A stretch of DNA of 23,878 nt from JANRKT01 sp033763355 (GCA_033763355.1 JANRKT010000073.1:1-23878); one strand, 5' to 3'. Shown: positions 8,082-15,842, counted from the first letter of the stretch. The notes: generated by a model not told the origin, from the letters alone. A program made the numbers and translations.

Positions 8082-10994
8082 TCAGTTGCCTTTAACCACT
8101 TTTATTCTTTGCAGTTCACCATTGTGCAATACATTTAAAAAATACACACCAGGCATAACATTCTGCAAATTACCAATACCAATGATGCTTGTTCCGGCAG
8201 TAACATATTCCTTTCTGCTGCGTATTACACGGCCCTGCACATCTACAAGCTGCACCTGCACATCACCGGATTTGCTGAAACCAGACTCAATAACAATATT
8301 GTCATTGAAAGGAACAGGATAAACTTTAATGCCCTGTGTTTTACCTGACCGCAGCGGCAGGTTTAAAATCATTGAGTATTTGAATGCCCCGTCAAGATCA
8401 ACCATTTTAAGCCTGTAATAGTTATTTCCCTTTACAGGTTTTACATCAGTAAAAGTAAACTCTTTATAATAGCCCGTGCTTCCGCTTAAAGCAGATACCA
8501 CACCGATTTTTTCGAAAGCGATACCATCGTTGCTTCTTTCAATTTCGTAATGAGACAATTTGGTCTGGTGCACCTTCCAGGTGAGTATATTCCATGTGGC
8601 TGTTCCTCCAACTGCACCATGTTGCATGCCTTTAAACGAAAGCAGTGTTACCGGCAATGATGAACAGTTGGGTGTTATGGTTGAAGTGCGTGTAGTAGCC
8701 AGGCCCGCAGCATCAGTCACCGTAAGAACAATTTCATAATAGTATGTTTCTCCGTCACAACCCAGGCCCTGCAAACTTACCGAAGGAGAAACCTGCGAAT
8801 TGGGCACCTCCGGGTGATTGTGGGTATTGTGGTGAAGTATTACCTGCCAGTTGTATGCCAGTTCAGGAGCACTATGTTCGGCATCAGATACAGTGGCAGT
8901 TAAAGTATAATTATTGATCTGGTTAACCGGGTATTCAGAATTGTTTACCGGGCTGGTTATAGAAACACTAGGCGGCGTATTATTTACTGAAACAATCATA
9001 GAAACTTCATCGCTCCATGAACCGTCGTCATCCCTTACCCTTAAGGTAACCGTATAACTTATGGGTGAAGAGCCAGAAGGGTTATAAGTTTTCGAAGGGT
9101 TGGCTGAAGTGCTTGATGTGCCGTCGCCAAAATCCCAGTCGTATTCAACAATGCTTCCATCAGGATCACTTGATGCAGTGGAACTGAAATTCAATGAAAG
9201 CGGACCTGCCCCATAATTATTACCGCCGTTGTTGGAAATATTGATACTTGCTGTTGGCGGAATATTACCACCATAAACAAACTTGTTAACCTTGCCTTCA
9301 AAATATGAGGGGTCTTCGGCATTTACATAATAAATCCATCCATCCTGCGGGCTTTGCGCCATGCAGAGTGGTTTAAAGTGAAAAAGATTTCCGGGGTCAT
9401 AATTCTTTTCTGCAAAAAAATCAACTTCTGATAATGTGTTATCCAGCACAAAAGTCAGCACCCGCATCCACTGATTATAATCATACATGAAAAAAGTATT
9501 GTCATATTGCGGGGGGTATAAATTAGCGGGGTCTCCAAGATTTTCTTTATAAAAAACACCTCCTATTGACGCAAACCCGTTAAAGGGGATTCCATTAACA
9601 GGAGATTGCGGGCTCTCAATTGCCACCCATGATGCATTGTTTCCGTTAAATACGGGTATCCTTGTTTCGCTTTCAAAATGCTTCCAGTCTAAGATTGGCC
9701 TGTGGTGTACAAAACGTATTGTATTTCCCTGCGAAGGAATGGCAACAGCATTATCGCATGGATTGGGCATGAACTGGTTGTTATCGGCAGTAGGATCCTT
9801 AATTAAATCTTTAAAATAAAAATACTGCTGTGTGCATCCGCCAATTCCATACAAAGGATTTGGCTCATCATAATTGGGCACATTGCGGTCGCCATAACTT
9901 TGTTCAATTGTTCCGAAGTTGTCAAATGCCTCAGTTTTGGTTACCCCTTCATATATGGGCCAGCCGCCATTAATACCAGGCCTGTCAATTACTGTTATTT
10001 CTTCCCTGGTTACCCAGCCAACATCCGAAATATAAAAAGTTCCGGGGTCGCCATTTTGAGGTAAAGTACTACCGGTATTGGGTTTAAAACTAAAACGGAA
10101 AGGATTGCGGAAGCCCAGTGCCCATATTCTTGATTTAATTGATTTAGGCTGGGCGGCATCATAATAAGGATTGCTGGGCAAACCATTTCCGGTAGCAGGG
10201 TCAATACGCAAAATTTTTCCGCTCATGCTGTTAAGCATCTGGCTGCGGTATGCGCCAACATTTTCATTGGGCCTGATGATTTCATCCGCCACTGCCTGCG
10301 AGGCATAAGTATCACCCGTGGACCCGCCGATTCCCCCTACATCAGTAAAAGTAAAACCAGCGCCATCACCAAGTGATGCTATTAATGTTCCGTCAGATCC
10401 AAATTCAAGGTCGCCTACACCATGTGTTATGCTCAATATCGGCAAACCTGTGCTTTTTGTTTCACCCATCAGGATAAAACGTGTTCCCAAATCTGCAACA
10501 ATGTTACCGCCGGAATTTTGTGTTTGATATCTCGTAATACGCCCTATTGTTGCACCATAACCGCCTTCATCATTCGGGTTATTCACGCCATTTAAAAGAA
10601 AATTACGGTCAACAACATAACTCATATAAATGAGTCCGTTTGATGCAAAGTTGGGGTCAAGTGCAAAACCAAGCATACCATGATCGGCCCAGTTACCAAC
10701 TTCGTTACTGATGTCTATAACCGGTGTAGATTGTAAAACATATCTTTTATTGGTATTGTCCCAATTGCTTACCAGTATCTTCCCTTCTTTGAGTGTAACA
10801 AACAGCTGCAACCCATCTGGGGAAAACGTTAAACCCACAGGTTGCTGTACAACCGCGGCAGAACCTCCGCTGTAAAGACCGGCCTGGCTGCTGAAACCGG
10901 CAGGCATATTCTGGGCATTAACAACAAAAGTTTGAAAACAAAAAAACAGCAGGGGGAATACTGTCAGTAGTCTGCACAGGCAAAAAGAATACAT
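8082..10994 (-). CDS. Secreted PQQ-dependent sugar dehydrogenase-like protein with PKD domain and T9SS sorting tail (copy 2)
   Basis: 970 residues from ATG 10994. An in-frame ATG at 11054 would add 20 residues before a normal signal peptide (MYSFCLCRLLTVFPLLFFCF... to VVNAQ) and would lie upstream of a TACCTTCG box, so 10994 is preferred. The architecture is the same as copy 1: propeller with LGFALDPNF, HGVGDLEFGSDGTLIASLGD, WALGFRNPFRFSFKPNTG, FYISDVGWVTREEITV and GGWPIYEG; PKD (YDWDFGDG); an Ig-like domain; a module starting LPVTLLSFKG; and a type-A T9SS tail in the last 82 residues (VYPVPF to RIKVVKGN). The two proteins align throughout, including a loop with FKDLIKDPTADNN and HHRPILDWKHF, so they arose by tandem duplication. 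The sugar substrate and cofactor use are not shown by the sequence. Confidence 0.85.
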   Translation of the reverse strand: MYSFCLCRLLTVFPLLFFCFQTFVVNAQNMPAGFSSQAGLYSGGSAAVVQQPVGLTFSPDGLQLFVTLKEGKILVSNWDNTNKRYVLQSTPVIDISNEVGNWADHGMLGFALDPNFASNGLIYMSYVVDRNFLLNGVNNPNDEGGYGATIGRITRYQTQNSGGNIVADLGTRFILMGETKSTGLPILSITHGVGDLEFGSDGTLIASLGDGAGFTFTDVGGIGGSTGDTYASQAVADEIIRPNENVGAYRSQMLNSMSGKILRIDPATGNGLPSNPYYDAAQPKSIKSRIWALGFRNPFRFSFKPNTGSTLPQNGDPGTFYISDVGWVTREEITVIDRPGINGGWPIYEGVTKTEAFDNFGTIEQSYGDRNVPNYDEPNPLYGIGGCTQQYFYFKDLIKDPTADNNQFMPNPCDNAVAIPSQGNTIRFVHHRPILDWKHFESETRIPVFNGNNASWVAIESPQSPVNGIPFNGFASIGGVFYKENLGDPANLYPPQYDNTFFMYDYNQWMRVLTFVLDNTLSEVDFFAEKNYDPGNLFHFKPLCMAQSPQDGWIYYVNAEDPSYFEGKVNKFVYGGNIPPTASINISNNGGNNYGAGPLSLNFSSTASSDPDGSIVEYDWDFGDGTSSTSANPSKTYNPSGSSPISYTVTLRVRDDDGSWSDEVSMIVSVNNTPPSVSITSPVNNSEYPVNQINNYTLTATVSDAEHSAPELAYNWQVILHHNTHNHPEVPNSQVSPSVSLQGLGCDGETYYYEIVLTVTDAAGLATTRTSTITPNCSSLPVTLLSFKGMQHGAVGGTATWNILTWKVHQTKLSHYEIERSNDGIAFEKIGVVSALSGSTGYYKEFTFTDVKPVKGNNYYRLKMVDLDGAFKYSMILNLPLRSGKTQGIKVYPVPFNDNIVIESGFSKSGDVQVQLVDVQGRVIRSRKEYVTAGTSIIGIGNLQNVMPGVYFLNVLHNGELQRIKVVKGN

Positions 10995-11020
10995 TGCCTT
11001 AAAATAATTTTTACGGCTCA

Positions 11021-11028
11021 CGAAGGTA
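11021..11028 (-). promoter_or_regulatory. Promoter-like TACCTTCG box upstream of dehydrogenase copy 2
   Basis: On the minus strand this reads TACCTTCG, one base from TAnnTTTG, 26 bases before the ATG at 10994. The identical 8-mer occurs again at 11153-11160, and TATCCTTCG lies at 11113-11121. The box falls inside the longer reading from 11054, which supports the shorter start. Confidence 0.35.
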
Positions 11029-11492
11029 AGTTGTGGTGTTAGTAATAAATACATGCGTTTTCTTTTAGCGTACAGGTGTAATGTCGGGCTGATCAGGGAT
11101 CAAGGGCTGATTTCGAAGGATATAAAGGAAATGAACGGGGAATAGGGTTTATCGAAGGTATTTGGAGAGGCTGTAAATTTATACCAAACATTCTACAGAT
11201 GCAAGTAAAAAGAGCATTTTAGGGCATGATTCTTATCATATAACAAAAATTGCGGACACCTTTTGCCTCTAACATATTATAAATCAAAATCTACAGCTAA
11301 TTTTTTCAAAAAAACAATAACATGCAGCCGGTTAAATTTTGTCTTAAAAAAGATTGCTAAGCCTTTTTAAAATACAAATGCACAAACCCACATTAAGTTA
11401 AATTTCCATTATTATTGCAGAGCCATTCTACTGTATTAAAGCTGCATGGGAACTGCAAAACAAAAAGGCATCAATTTTGCTTTGAAAGTATT
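11029..11492. other. AT-rich divergent intergenic region
   Basis: About 460 bases between dehydrogenase copy 2 (minus) and the SPOR gene (plus). I see no credible coding frame, tRNA or strong hairpin. It holds repeated promoter-like words on the minus strand: TATCCTTCG at 11113-11121 and TACCTTCG at 11153-11160. Toward the SPOR gene TTGCTTTG at 11477-11484 is one mismatch from the -7 consensus and ends 8 bases before that gene's ATG. The in-frame extension of the SPOR gene upstream to 11415 is treated as non-coding. Confidence 0.5.
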
Positions 11493-11930
11493 ATGAAAAA
11501 AATTTTGCTTGCTGTTTTAATTCTTTCTTCGTTCAAAAGCTTCTCACAAACCTCCGTTGACAGTTTAAAACCCGTTGTAATATTCAAAGATGCACGGCTT
11601 GATCTTTTAATTAAAAAACAAATTGAACTGAATAAAGTCGCTTACCTTGAAAGCAAAAAATCAGGCCCCGGCTTCAGGGTGCTTGTTGTAAATACAAACA
11701 ACCGTACCAAAGCCCTTGAAGTAAAGTCACGTTTACTCAGGGATTTTCCTGAACACAAAACTTACCTTATCTACCAGTCCCCTTATTTTAAAATACAGAT
11801 CGGCAACTTTAAAACACGTCCTGAAGCCGAAGGCTTAAGAAAACAAATTGTAAGGGTGTATCCAACCGGTGTATTTATCGTTCCCGCCACTGTTGAAATG
11901 AAACCCGATAAAGAAGAGTTTATGAATTAA
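11493..11930 (+). CDS. SPOR-domain protein, probably exported
   Basis: 145 residues from ATG 11493, chosen because MKKILLAVLILSSFKSFSQ is a clean signal peptide and a TTGCTTTG box sits just upstream; the in-frame ATG at 11415 would bury the signal. After a linker, residues about 55-140 have the SPOR pattern: GFRVLVVNTNNRTKALEVK, then LRDFPEHKTYLIYQSPYFKI, IGNFKTRPEAEGLRKQI and a closing GVFIVPATVEM. SPOR domains bind denuded glycan strands of peptidoglycan, often at division sites. Small SPOR proteins of this kind are widespread in Bacteroidota; a specific role cannot be assigned. The M20 amidohydrolase starts 25 bases downstream but with its own -7 box. Confidence 0.8.
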   Translation: MKKILLAVLILSSFKSFSQTSVDSLKPVVIFKDARLDLLIKKQIELNKVAYLESKKSGPGFRVLVVNTNNRTKALEVKSRLLRDFPEHKTYLIYQSPYFKIQIGNFKTRPEAEGLRKQIVRVYPTGVFIVPATVEMKPDKEEFMN

Positions 11931-11942
11931 AAGCGGCTGGCG

Positions 11943-11950
11943 TATCTTCG
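11943..11950 (+). promoter_or_regulatory. Putative -7 box of the M20 amidohydrolase gene
   Basis: TATCTTCG differs by one base from TAnnTTTG and ends 5 bases before the ATG at 11956, predicting a leaderless or nearly leaderless mRNA. It lies 12 bases after the SPOR gene stop, so the gene could have its own promoter as well as read-through. Confidence 0.4.
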
Positions 11951-11955
11951 GCCCC

Positions 11956-13137
11956 ATGCTGAAAGACCGTATTAAAGAACTGGCCTCTCAATATGCTCCC
12001 GGAATTATCAAGGTAAGACATCACCTGCATGCCCACCCCGAATTAAGCTACCAGGAATTTGAAACTTCAAAATTCATACAGGAAAAATTAAAAGAATCAG
12101 GTATCCCCTTTGAAATAAAAGCTACTACAGGGGTTGCAGGACTGATTAAAGGGAAAAACCCTGATAAAAGGGTTATTGCCCTGCGGGCTGATATGGATGC
12201 ATTGCCCATTAAAGAAGAAAATACAGTTGCATATAAATCAAAAAATGATGGTGTGATGCATGCCTGCGGGCATGATGTTCATACAAGTTGTTTACTGGGC
12301 GCTGCAAAAATTCTAAATGAGCTGAAAGATGAATGGGAAGGGACTGTGAAACTTATATTTCAGCCGGGTGAAGAAAAAAATCCCGGCGGCGCCAGCCTGA
12401 TGATTAAAGACGGCATACTTGAAAACCCTAAACCAGCAGCCATTTTTGCATTGCATGTGCATCCCGGATTGCAAACAGGCAAACTCAGTTTCCGCAGCGG
12501 ACAGGTAATGGCCAGCGCTGATGAAATATACATTACCATTAAAAGTAAAGGCGGGCATGCCGCATCGCCTCACCTGACAGCGGATACAATTTTAATTGCA
12601 TCTCATCTCATCATAGCCCTGCAACAGGTAGTGAGCCGGAACAGTAACCCCTTTCACCCTTCAGTGCTTTCCATTACATCGTTCCAGGGCGGTTACACCA
12701 CCAATGTAATTCCAAGTGAAGTAAAACTCATGGGCACTTTCCGGGCAATGGATGAAACGTGGCGGTTTAAGGCACATGAATTGATCAGGAAAATTTCAAC
12801 AGAACTTGTTGAAGGGATGGGGGCTTCAATTGACCTGCATATTGATGTGGGCTACCCTTCTGTTTACAACAATGAAAAGTTAAACGACATGACAAGGGGC
12901 CTTGCTGAACAATATATGGGCAAACAGAATGTTGAAACCACTGAATTGAGAATGGGGGCGGAAGATTTTGGATATTACACACAACAGATCCCCGGTTGTT
13001 TTTACAGGCTTGGGATAATGAACAAAGCAAAAGGTATTACTTCAGGTGTGCACACCCCCACTTTTAATATTGATGAAGACGCTATTGAAACAGGAATGGG
13101 AATGATGGCATGGATTGGCGCTTCAGTGAATTATTAA
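11956..13137 (+). CDS. M20D family metal-dependent amidohydrolase
   Basis: 393 residues, the usual length for the M20D group (N-acyl-amino-acid amidohydrolases, IAA-amino acid hydrolases, N-acetyl-diaminopimelate deacetylase). Visible: RHHLHAHPELSYQEFET near residue 21, ALRADMDALPI (75-85), MHACGHDVHT with metal ligands Cys104 and His106, QPGEE with catalytic Glu139 and ligand Glu140, ALHVHP with His167, GGHAASPH in the dimerisation lid domain, MGAEDFGYY and the final metal ligand His366 in VHTPTFNIDEDAI. No signal peptide, so it is probably cytoplasmic, releasing an amino acid from an N-acylated substrate. The exact substrate cannot be told; context (SPOR gene upstream, fabD convergent) does not decide. 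It is convergent with fabD with only 24 bases between stops and no terminator seen. Confidence 0.9.
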   Translation: MLKDRIKELASQYAPGIIKVRHHLHAHPELSYQEFETSKFIQEKLKESGIPFEIKATTGVAGLIKGKNPDKRVIALRADMDALPIKEENTVAYKSKNDGVMHACGHDVHTSCLLGAAKILNELKDEWEGTVKLIFQPGEEKNPGGASLMIKDGILENPKPAAIFALHVHPGLQTGKLSFRSGQVMASADEIYITIKSKGGHAASPHLTADTILIASHLIIALQQVVSRNSNPFHPSVLSITSFQGGYTTNVIPSEVKLMGTFRAMDETWRFKAHELIRKISTELVEGMGASIDLHIDVGYPSVYNNEKLNDMTRGLAEQYMGKQNVETTELRMGAEDFGYYTQQIPGCFYRLGIMNKAKGITSGVHTPTFNIDEDAIETGMGMMAWIGASVNY

Positions 13138-13161
13138 AAAATTATTGGTATTGACCTGGTG

Positions 13162-14052
13162 TTAACTGACTCCTTCAGTAACCATACTTTTATCAATCTT
13201 AGTTATCAATCCTTGTAATACTTTTCCGGGCCCTGCTTCTGTAAACTTTGAAGCACCGTCTGCAATCATGGCCTGAACACTCTGCGTCCATTTTACTGCT
13301 CCGGTTAATTGTTCAATCAGGTTTTTCTTTATCAATTGCGGGTCAGAAACCGCTTTAGCAGCCACATTCTGGTAAACGGGGCATGTGGGGGGTTTAAAAT
13401 CAGTACGATCAATAGCAGCTGCCAGTTCTTCTCTTGCAGGGGCCATTAAAGGTGAATGAAATGCCCCGCCTACCGGCAATACCATAGCCCTTTTTGCACC
13501 CGCGGCTTTCATTCTTTCGCAGGCAATTTCTATTCCCCGTAACGAACCGCTTATCACCAGTTGTCCGGGGCAGTTGTAATTTGCCGGCACCACTACTTCA
13601 CCCGTTTCCTGCTGAACCTGCAGGCAGATTTCCTCTACTTTTTCATCAGCCAGCGCCAGCACAGCGGCCATCGTTGAAGGGTTCATCTCACAGGCTTTTT
13701 GCATGGCCTGCGCCCTGATGGAAACCAGTTGCAACGCATCTTCAAACCCCAGTGATTTGTTTACTACAAGCGCCGAAAATTCGCCGAGTGAATGACCTGC
13801 CACCATTTGCGGTGCAGCATTTTCAATACCCCTGAATGCAATAACGGAATGAAGGAATACAGCAGGTTGTGTAACTTTTGTTTGCTTCAGGTCTTCTTCG
13901 CTGCCGCTGAACATAACATCTGAAATGCGGAACCCCAGGATGTCATTGGCCTGTTCAAAAAGTCTTTTTGCAAAAGCGCTGTTGTCGTAATGGTTCTTTC
14001 CCATTCCGGAAAACTGTGAGCCCTGCCCGGGAAAAACAAAAGCATGTTTCAT
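13162..14052 (-). CDS. fabD: Malonyl-CoA:ACP transacylase FabD
   Basis: 296 residues. FabD moves malonyl from CoA to acyl carrier protein, supplying fatty acid elongation. Visible: the N-terminal FVFPGQGSQFSGMGK, the nucleophile elbow AGHSLGEFSALV with Ser88, substrate-carboxylate Arg113 in SIRAQAMQ, AANYNCPGQLVISG-like region near 156-169 and catalytic His199 in GGAFHSPLM. Length and motifs are complete. It stands apart from other fab genes here, which is common in Bacteroidota. A terminator belonging to folE lies just upstream and a TATTTTCG box precedes the start, so it is likely transcribed on its own. Confidence 0.95.
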   Translation of the reverse strand: MKHAFVFPGQGSQFSGMGKNHYDNSAFAKRLFEQANDILGFRISDVMFSGSEEDLKQTKVTQPAVFLHSVIAFRGIENAAPQMVAGHSLGEFSALVVNKSLGFEDALQLVSIRAQAMQKACEMNPSTMAAVLALADEKVEEICLQVQQETGEVVVPANYNCPGQLVISGSLRGIEIACERMKAAGAKRAMVLPVGGAFHSPLMAPAREELAAAIDRTDFKPPTCPVYQNVAAKAVSDPQLIKKNLIEQLTGAVKWTQSVQAMIADGASKFTEAGPGKVLQGLITKIDKSMVTEGVS

Positions 14053-14072
14053 ACAGCAGTTAATTATACAGG

Positions 14073-14080
14073 CGAAAATA
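14073..14080 (-). promoter_or_regulatory. Putative -7 box of fabD
   Basis: TATTTTCG on the minus strand, one base from TAnnTTTG, 20 bases before the fabD ATG. It coincides with the T-rich tail of the folE terminator, so termination and initiation sites are packed together. Confidence 0.4.
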
Positions 14081-14081
14081 A

Positions 14082-14119
14082 AAAGGTTTGACCGTAAAAA
14101 AACTTTCAGTCAAACCTTT
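14082..14119 (-). terminator. Rho-independent terminator of folE
   Basis: Eleven bases at 14082-14092 (AAAGGTTTGAC) pair perfectly with 14109-14119 around a 16-base loop. On the minus strand the stem is followed by TTTTATTTTCG. It begins 24 bases past the folE stop and separates folE from fabD. Confidence 0.8.
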
Positions 14120-14143
14120 CTGTACCTGAACAGGTTTTATTTA

Positions 14144-14740
14144 TCAATGAAGCCTTGCAGTAATCAGTTTTAAGAACTCGCTTCTTGATTCATTCTTTTC
14201 AAATTCGCCCCAGAAAGCAGATGTGGTGGTAACAGAATTTTGCTTCTGCACACCCCGCATCATCATACAAAGATGGGAGGCTTCAATAACAATGGCCACC
14301 CCCAGGGGGTTCAATGTTTCTTTTATGGCATCAAGTATCTGAGTAGTCATTCTTTCCTGTACCTGAAGGCGGCGTGCATACACATCTACTACACGTGCAA
14401 TTTTGCTCAATCCGGTAATCCACCCGTTGGGAATATAAGCGATATGCGCTTTGCCAAAAAAGGGAAGCATGTGGTGTTCGCACAAACTATATAGTTCAAT
14501 ATCCTTTACAACAATCATCTCACTTACATCTTCATGAAATTTTGCAGAATTTAAAATGGCTTTTGCATCCATGTGATAACCCTGGGTAAGAAACTGCATG
14601 GCCTTGGCAACCCTTTCAGGCGTTTTCTGCAAACCTTCACGCAGCGGGTTTTCACCCAGCAAACCGAGTGTTTCCTTGTAATTTTCAATCAGCCCGGATG
14701 TGATCTTGTCTTCGTATTGCTCTACTTTTTTATATGCCAT
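14144..14740 (-). CDS. folE: GTP cyclohydrolase I FolE
   Basis: 198 residues. FolE converts GTP to 7,8-dihydroneopterin triphosphate, the first step to folate, tetrahydrobiopterin-type pterins and queuosine. Zn ligands are clear: Cys87 and His90 in SLCEHHMLPF, and Cys158 in EASHLCMMMRG; the 71-residue spacing from Cys87 to Cys158 matches E. coli Cys110 to Cys181. Also seen: KTPERVAKAM, FFGKAHIAYIPNG, GLSKIARVV and the C-terminal NSVTTTSAFWGEF. It follows two 6-pyruvoyl-tetrahydropterin-synthase homologues on the same strand (49-base gap to the nearer one), which would use its product. A TATACTTG box at 14761-14768 could give it an extra promoter. Confidence 0.95.
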   Translation of the reverse strand: MAYKKVEQYEDKITSGLIENYKETLGLLGENPLREGLQKTPERVAKAMQFLTQGYHMDAKAILNSAKFHEDVSEMIVVKDIELYSLCEHHMLPFFGKAHIAYIPNGWITGLSKIARVVDVYARRLQVQERMTTQILDAIKETLNPLGVAIVIEASHLCMMMRGVQKQNSVTTTSAFWGEFEKNESRSEFLKLITARLH

Positions 14741-14760
14741 ATCATCAATTTAAAATTATT

Positions 14761-14768
14761 CAAGTATA
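14761..14768 (-). promoter_or_regulatory. Weak promoter-like box before folE
   Basis: On the minus strand TATACTTG, one mismatch to TAnnTTTG, 20 bases before the folE ATG. Weak by itself; folE may equally be read through from the upstream pterin synthase gene. Confidence 0.25.
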
Positions 14769-14789
14769 CTATTACATCATATCACCCCA

Positions 14790-15203
14790 TTAACCCGGGT
14801 ATTCAACAAAATTCCTTGATGTTTCATATAAAGTAACCTTCAGGTCCATTTCTTTATTAATGTGCGGCCTCAGTAAATCATAAATTACAATAGCAATATT
14901 TTCCGCCGTTGGATTAAGGTTTTTGAACTCTGCAAGGTCAAGATTAAGATTGCGGTGATCAAACTTTTCAATCACTTTATCATGCACCAGGTCCGAAAGC
15001 AGCTTCATATCCATCACATATCCTGTCTGCACATCCGGCTCGCCTGTTACTTTCACAATCAACTCGTAATTGTGGCCGTGATAATGGGGCAAATTGCATT
15101 TTCCAAAAACCTCTTGATTCGTTGCTTCATCCCATGCAGGGTTATGCAACCGGTGCGCAGCATTAAAATGTTCCTTCCTGAAAACAGCAACTTTCTTACC
15201 CAT
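14790..15203 (-). CDS. 6-pyruvoyl-tetrahydropterin synthase / QueD family protein, paralogue A
   Basis: 137 residues, complete. Zn ligands His17 (NAAH), His42 and His44 (YHGH) are present; catalytic Cys36 lies in FGKCN, Asp82-His83 in FDHRNLN, and the pterin-anchoring Glu127 in YETSRNFVEY. The FGKCN...HGHNYE, GEPDVQTGYVMD and DHRNLN pattern is closer to eukaryote-type PTPS than to short QueD proteins. The family converts dihydroneopterin triphosphate to 6-pyruvoyl-tetrahydropterin (biopterin route) or 6-carboxy-tetrahydropterin (queuosine route); motif reading cannot choose. It sits between a second paralogue and folE on the same strand. No queC, queE or sepiapterin-reductase-like gene is in the window. 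Confidence 0.85.
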   Translation of the reverse strand: MGKKVAVFRKEHFNAAHRLHNPAWDEATNQEVFGKCNLPHYHGHNYELIVKVTGEPDVQTGYVMDMKLLSDLVHDKVIEKFDHRNLNLDLAEFKNLNPTAENIAIVIYDLLRPHINKEMDLKVTLYETSRNFVEYPG

Positions 15204-15302
15204 ACATCACAAATTAAAAATTGAATATGTTAAATAAAAGTCAGTACGGTGACATGTTTGGCGCCGGTAATAAAAAAAGGCAAAAATATTATAACAAGAT
15301 TA

Positions 15303-15316
15303 AAACCAAAAGGTTT
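15303..15316 (-). terminator. Weak hairpin between the two pterin synthase genes
   Basis: AAACC and GGTTT flank a 4-base loop, 13 bases past the stop of paralogue B; on the minus strand TAATCTTG follows. The stem is short, so it is at most an attenuator in the 126-base gap between the paralogues. Confidence 0.25.
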
Positions 15317-15329
15317 ATCGCCTAAAGGA

Positions 15330-15737
15330 TTAACCGAAATACTCAACATATATACGGGGGGTTTCAGTCAGACGGACGCAATGCAACTGAACATTTTCCG
15401 GCAGCAGCGGCGCCAGTTGGTTCCAGATACCCATTACCAGGTTTTCAATAGAACACATCTTGTCTTTCATAAAATCAACATCCATGTTCAGGTTCTTGTG
15501 GTCAAGCTTCTCAATGATATGTTCTTTTACAATGTTGCTGAGTTTTTTGGCATCAAAAACAAACCCTGTTCCCGGGTCAGGTTCACCCTTCACGGTAATA
15601 AAAAGCTCAAAATTGTGCCCATGCCAGTTTTCATTGGCGCATTTGCCAAAAACGGCCTCGTTTTGCTCCCTGCTCCATTGCGGGTTATACAGTTTATGTG
15701 CGGCATTAAAATGCTCTGCCCTTGTTAGATACACCAT
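15330..15737 (-). CDS. 6-pyruvoyl-tetrahydropterin synthase / QueD family protein, paralogue B
   Basis: 135 residues, complete. Zn ligands His14 (NAAH), His39 and His41 (WHGH), catalytic Cys33 (FGKCA), Asp79-His80 (LDHKNLNMD) and Glu125 (TETPRIYVEYFG) are all kept, so it should be active. It is clearly homologous to paralogue A over its whole length but well diverged, including around the active site (FGKCANENW against FGKCNLPHY), which suggests different substrates or steps. First gene of a probable three-gene pterin cluster with paralogue A and folE. It has an exact TAACTTTG box and a leader of about 45 bases containing a GC-rich hairpin. Confidence 0.85.
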   Translation of the reverse strand: MVYLTRAEHFNAAHKLYNPQWSREQNEAVFGKCANENWHGHNFELFITVKGEPDPGTGFVFDAKKLSNIVKEHIIEKLDHKNLNMDVDFMKDKMCSIENLVMGIWNQLAPLLPENVQLHCVRLTETPRIYVEYFG

Positions 15738-15759
15738 AATATGCTATTTGAAAACACCA

Positions 15760-15777
15760 CTGCCGGAGGGCCGGGCA
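15760..15777. repeat. GC-rich palindrome in the leader of pterin synthase paralogue B
   Basis: TGCC at 15761-15764 pairs with GGCA at 15774-15777, with further G/C pairs possible inside. It falls between the TAACTTTG box and the ATG of paralogue B, so it would be in the mRNA leader. Its first ten bases, CTGCCGGAGG, recur at 19175-19184 in another gap. Confidence 0.4.
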
Positions 15778-15785
15778 GCGGGCCG

Positions 15786-15793
15786 CAAAGTTA
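15786..15793 (-). promoter_or_regulatory. Putative -7 box of the pterin cluster
   Basis: TAACTTTG on the minus strand matches TAnnTTTG exactly, 48 bases before the ATG of paralogue B. TTTG-rich sequence (TTTTGTTTG) lies upstream in the area where a -33 box is expected, though the spacing is a little short. Confidence 0.5.
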
Positions 15794-15842
15794 GCACTTA
15801 ACAAACAAAAGAAAGAAGGCCTGTAATTACGAAGGTTTTACT

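Noticed and set aside
10995..11054. Longer start of dehydrogenase copy 2 at 11054
   Set aside because: It would put 20 non-signal residues before a good signal peptide and overlaps a promoter-like box; ATG 10994 fits better, though not proven.
11415..11492. Longer start of the SPOR protein at 11415
   Set aside because: The added 26 residues look non-coding and would hide the signal peptide beginning MKKILLAVL.
15249..15728. 159-codon plus-strand frame opposite pterin synthase paralogue B
   Set aside because: It mirrors a gene whose catalytic motifs are all intact; the frame has no recognisable motif.
14790..15737. Naming either pterin synthase queD outright
   Set aside because: Active-site motifs allow both queuosine and biopterin chemistry, and no other queuosine gene is in the window.
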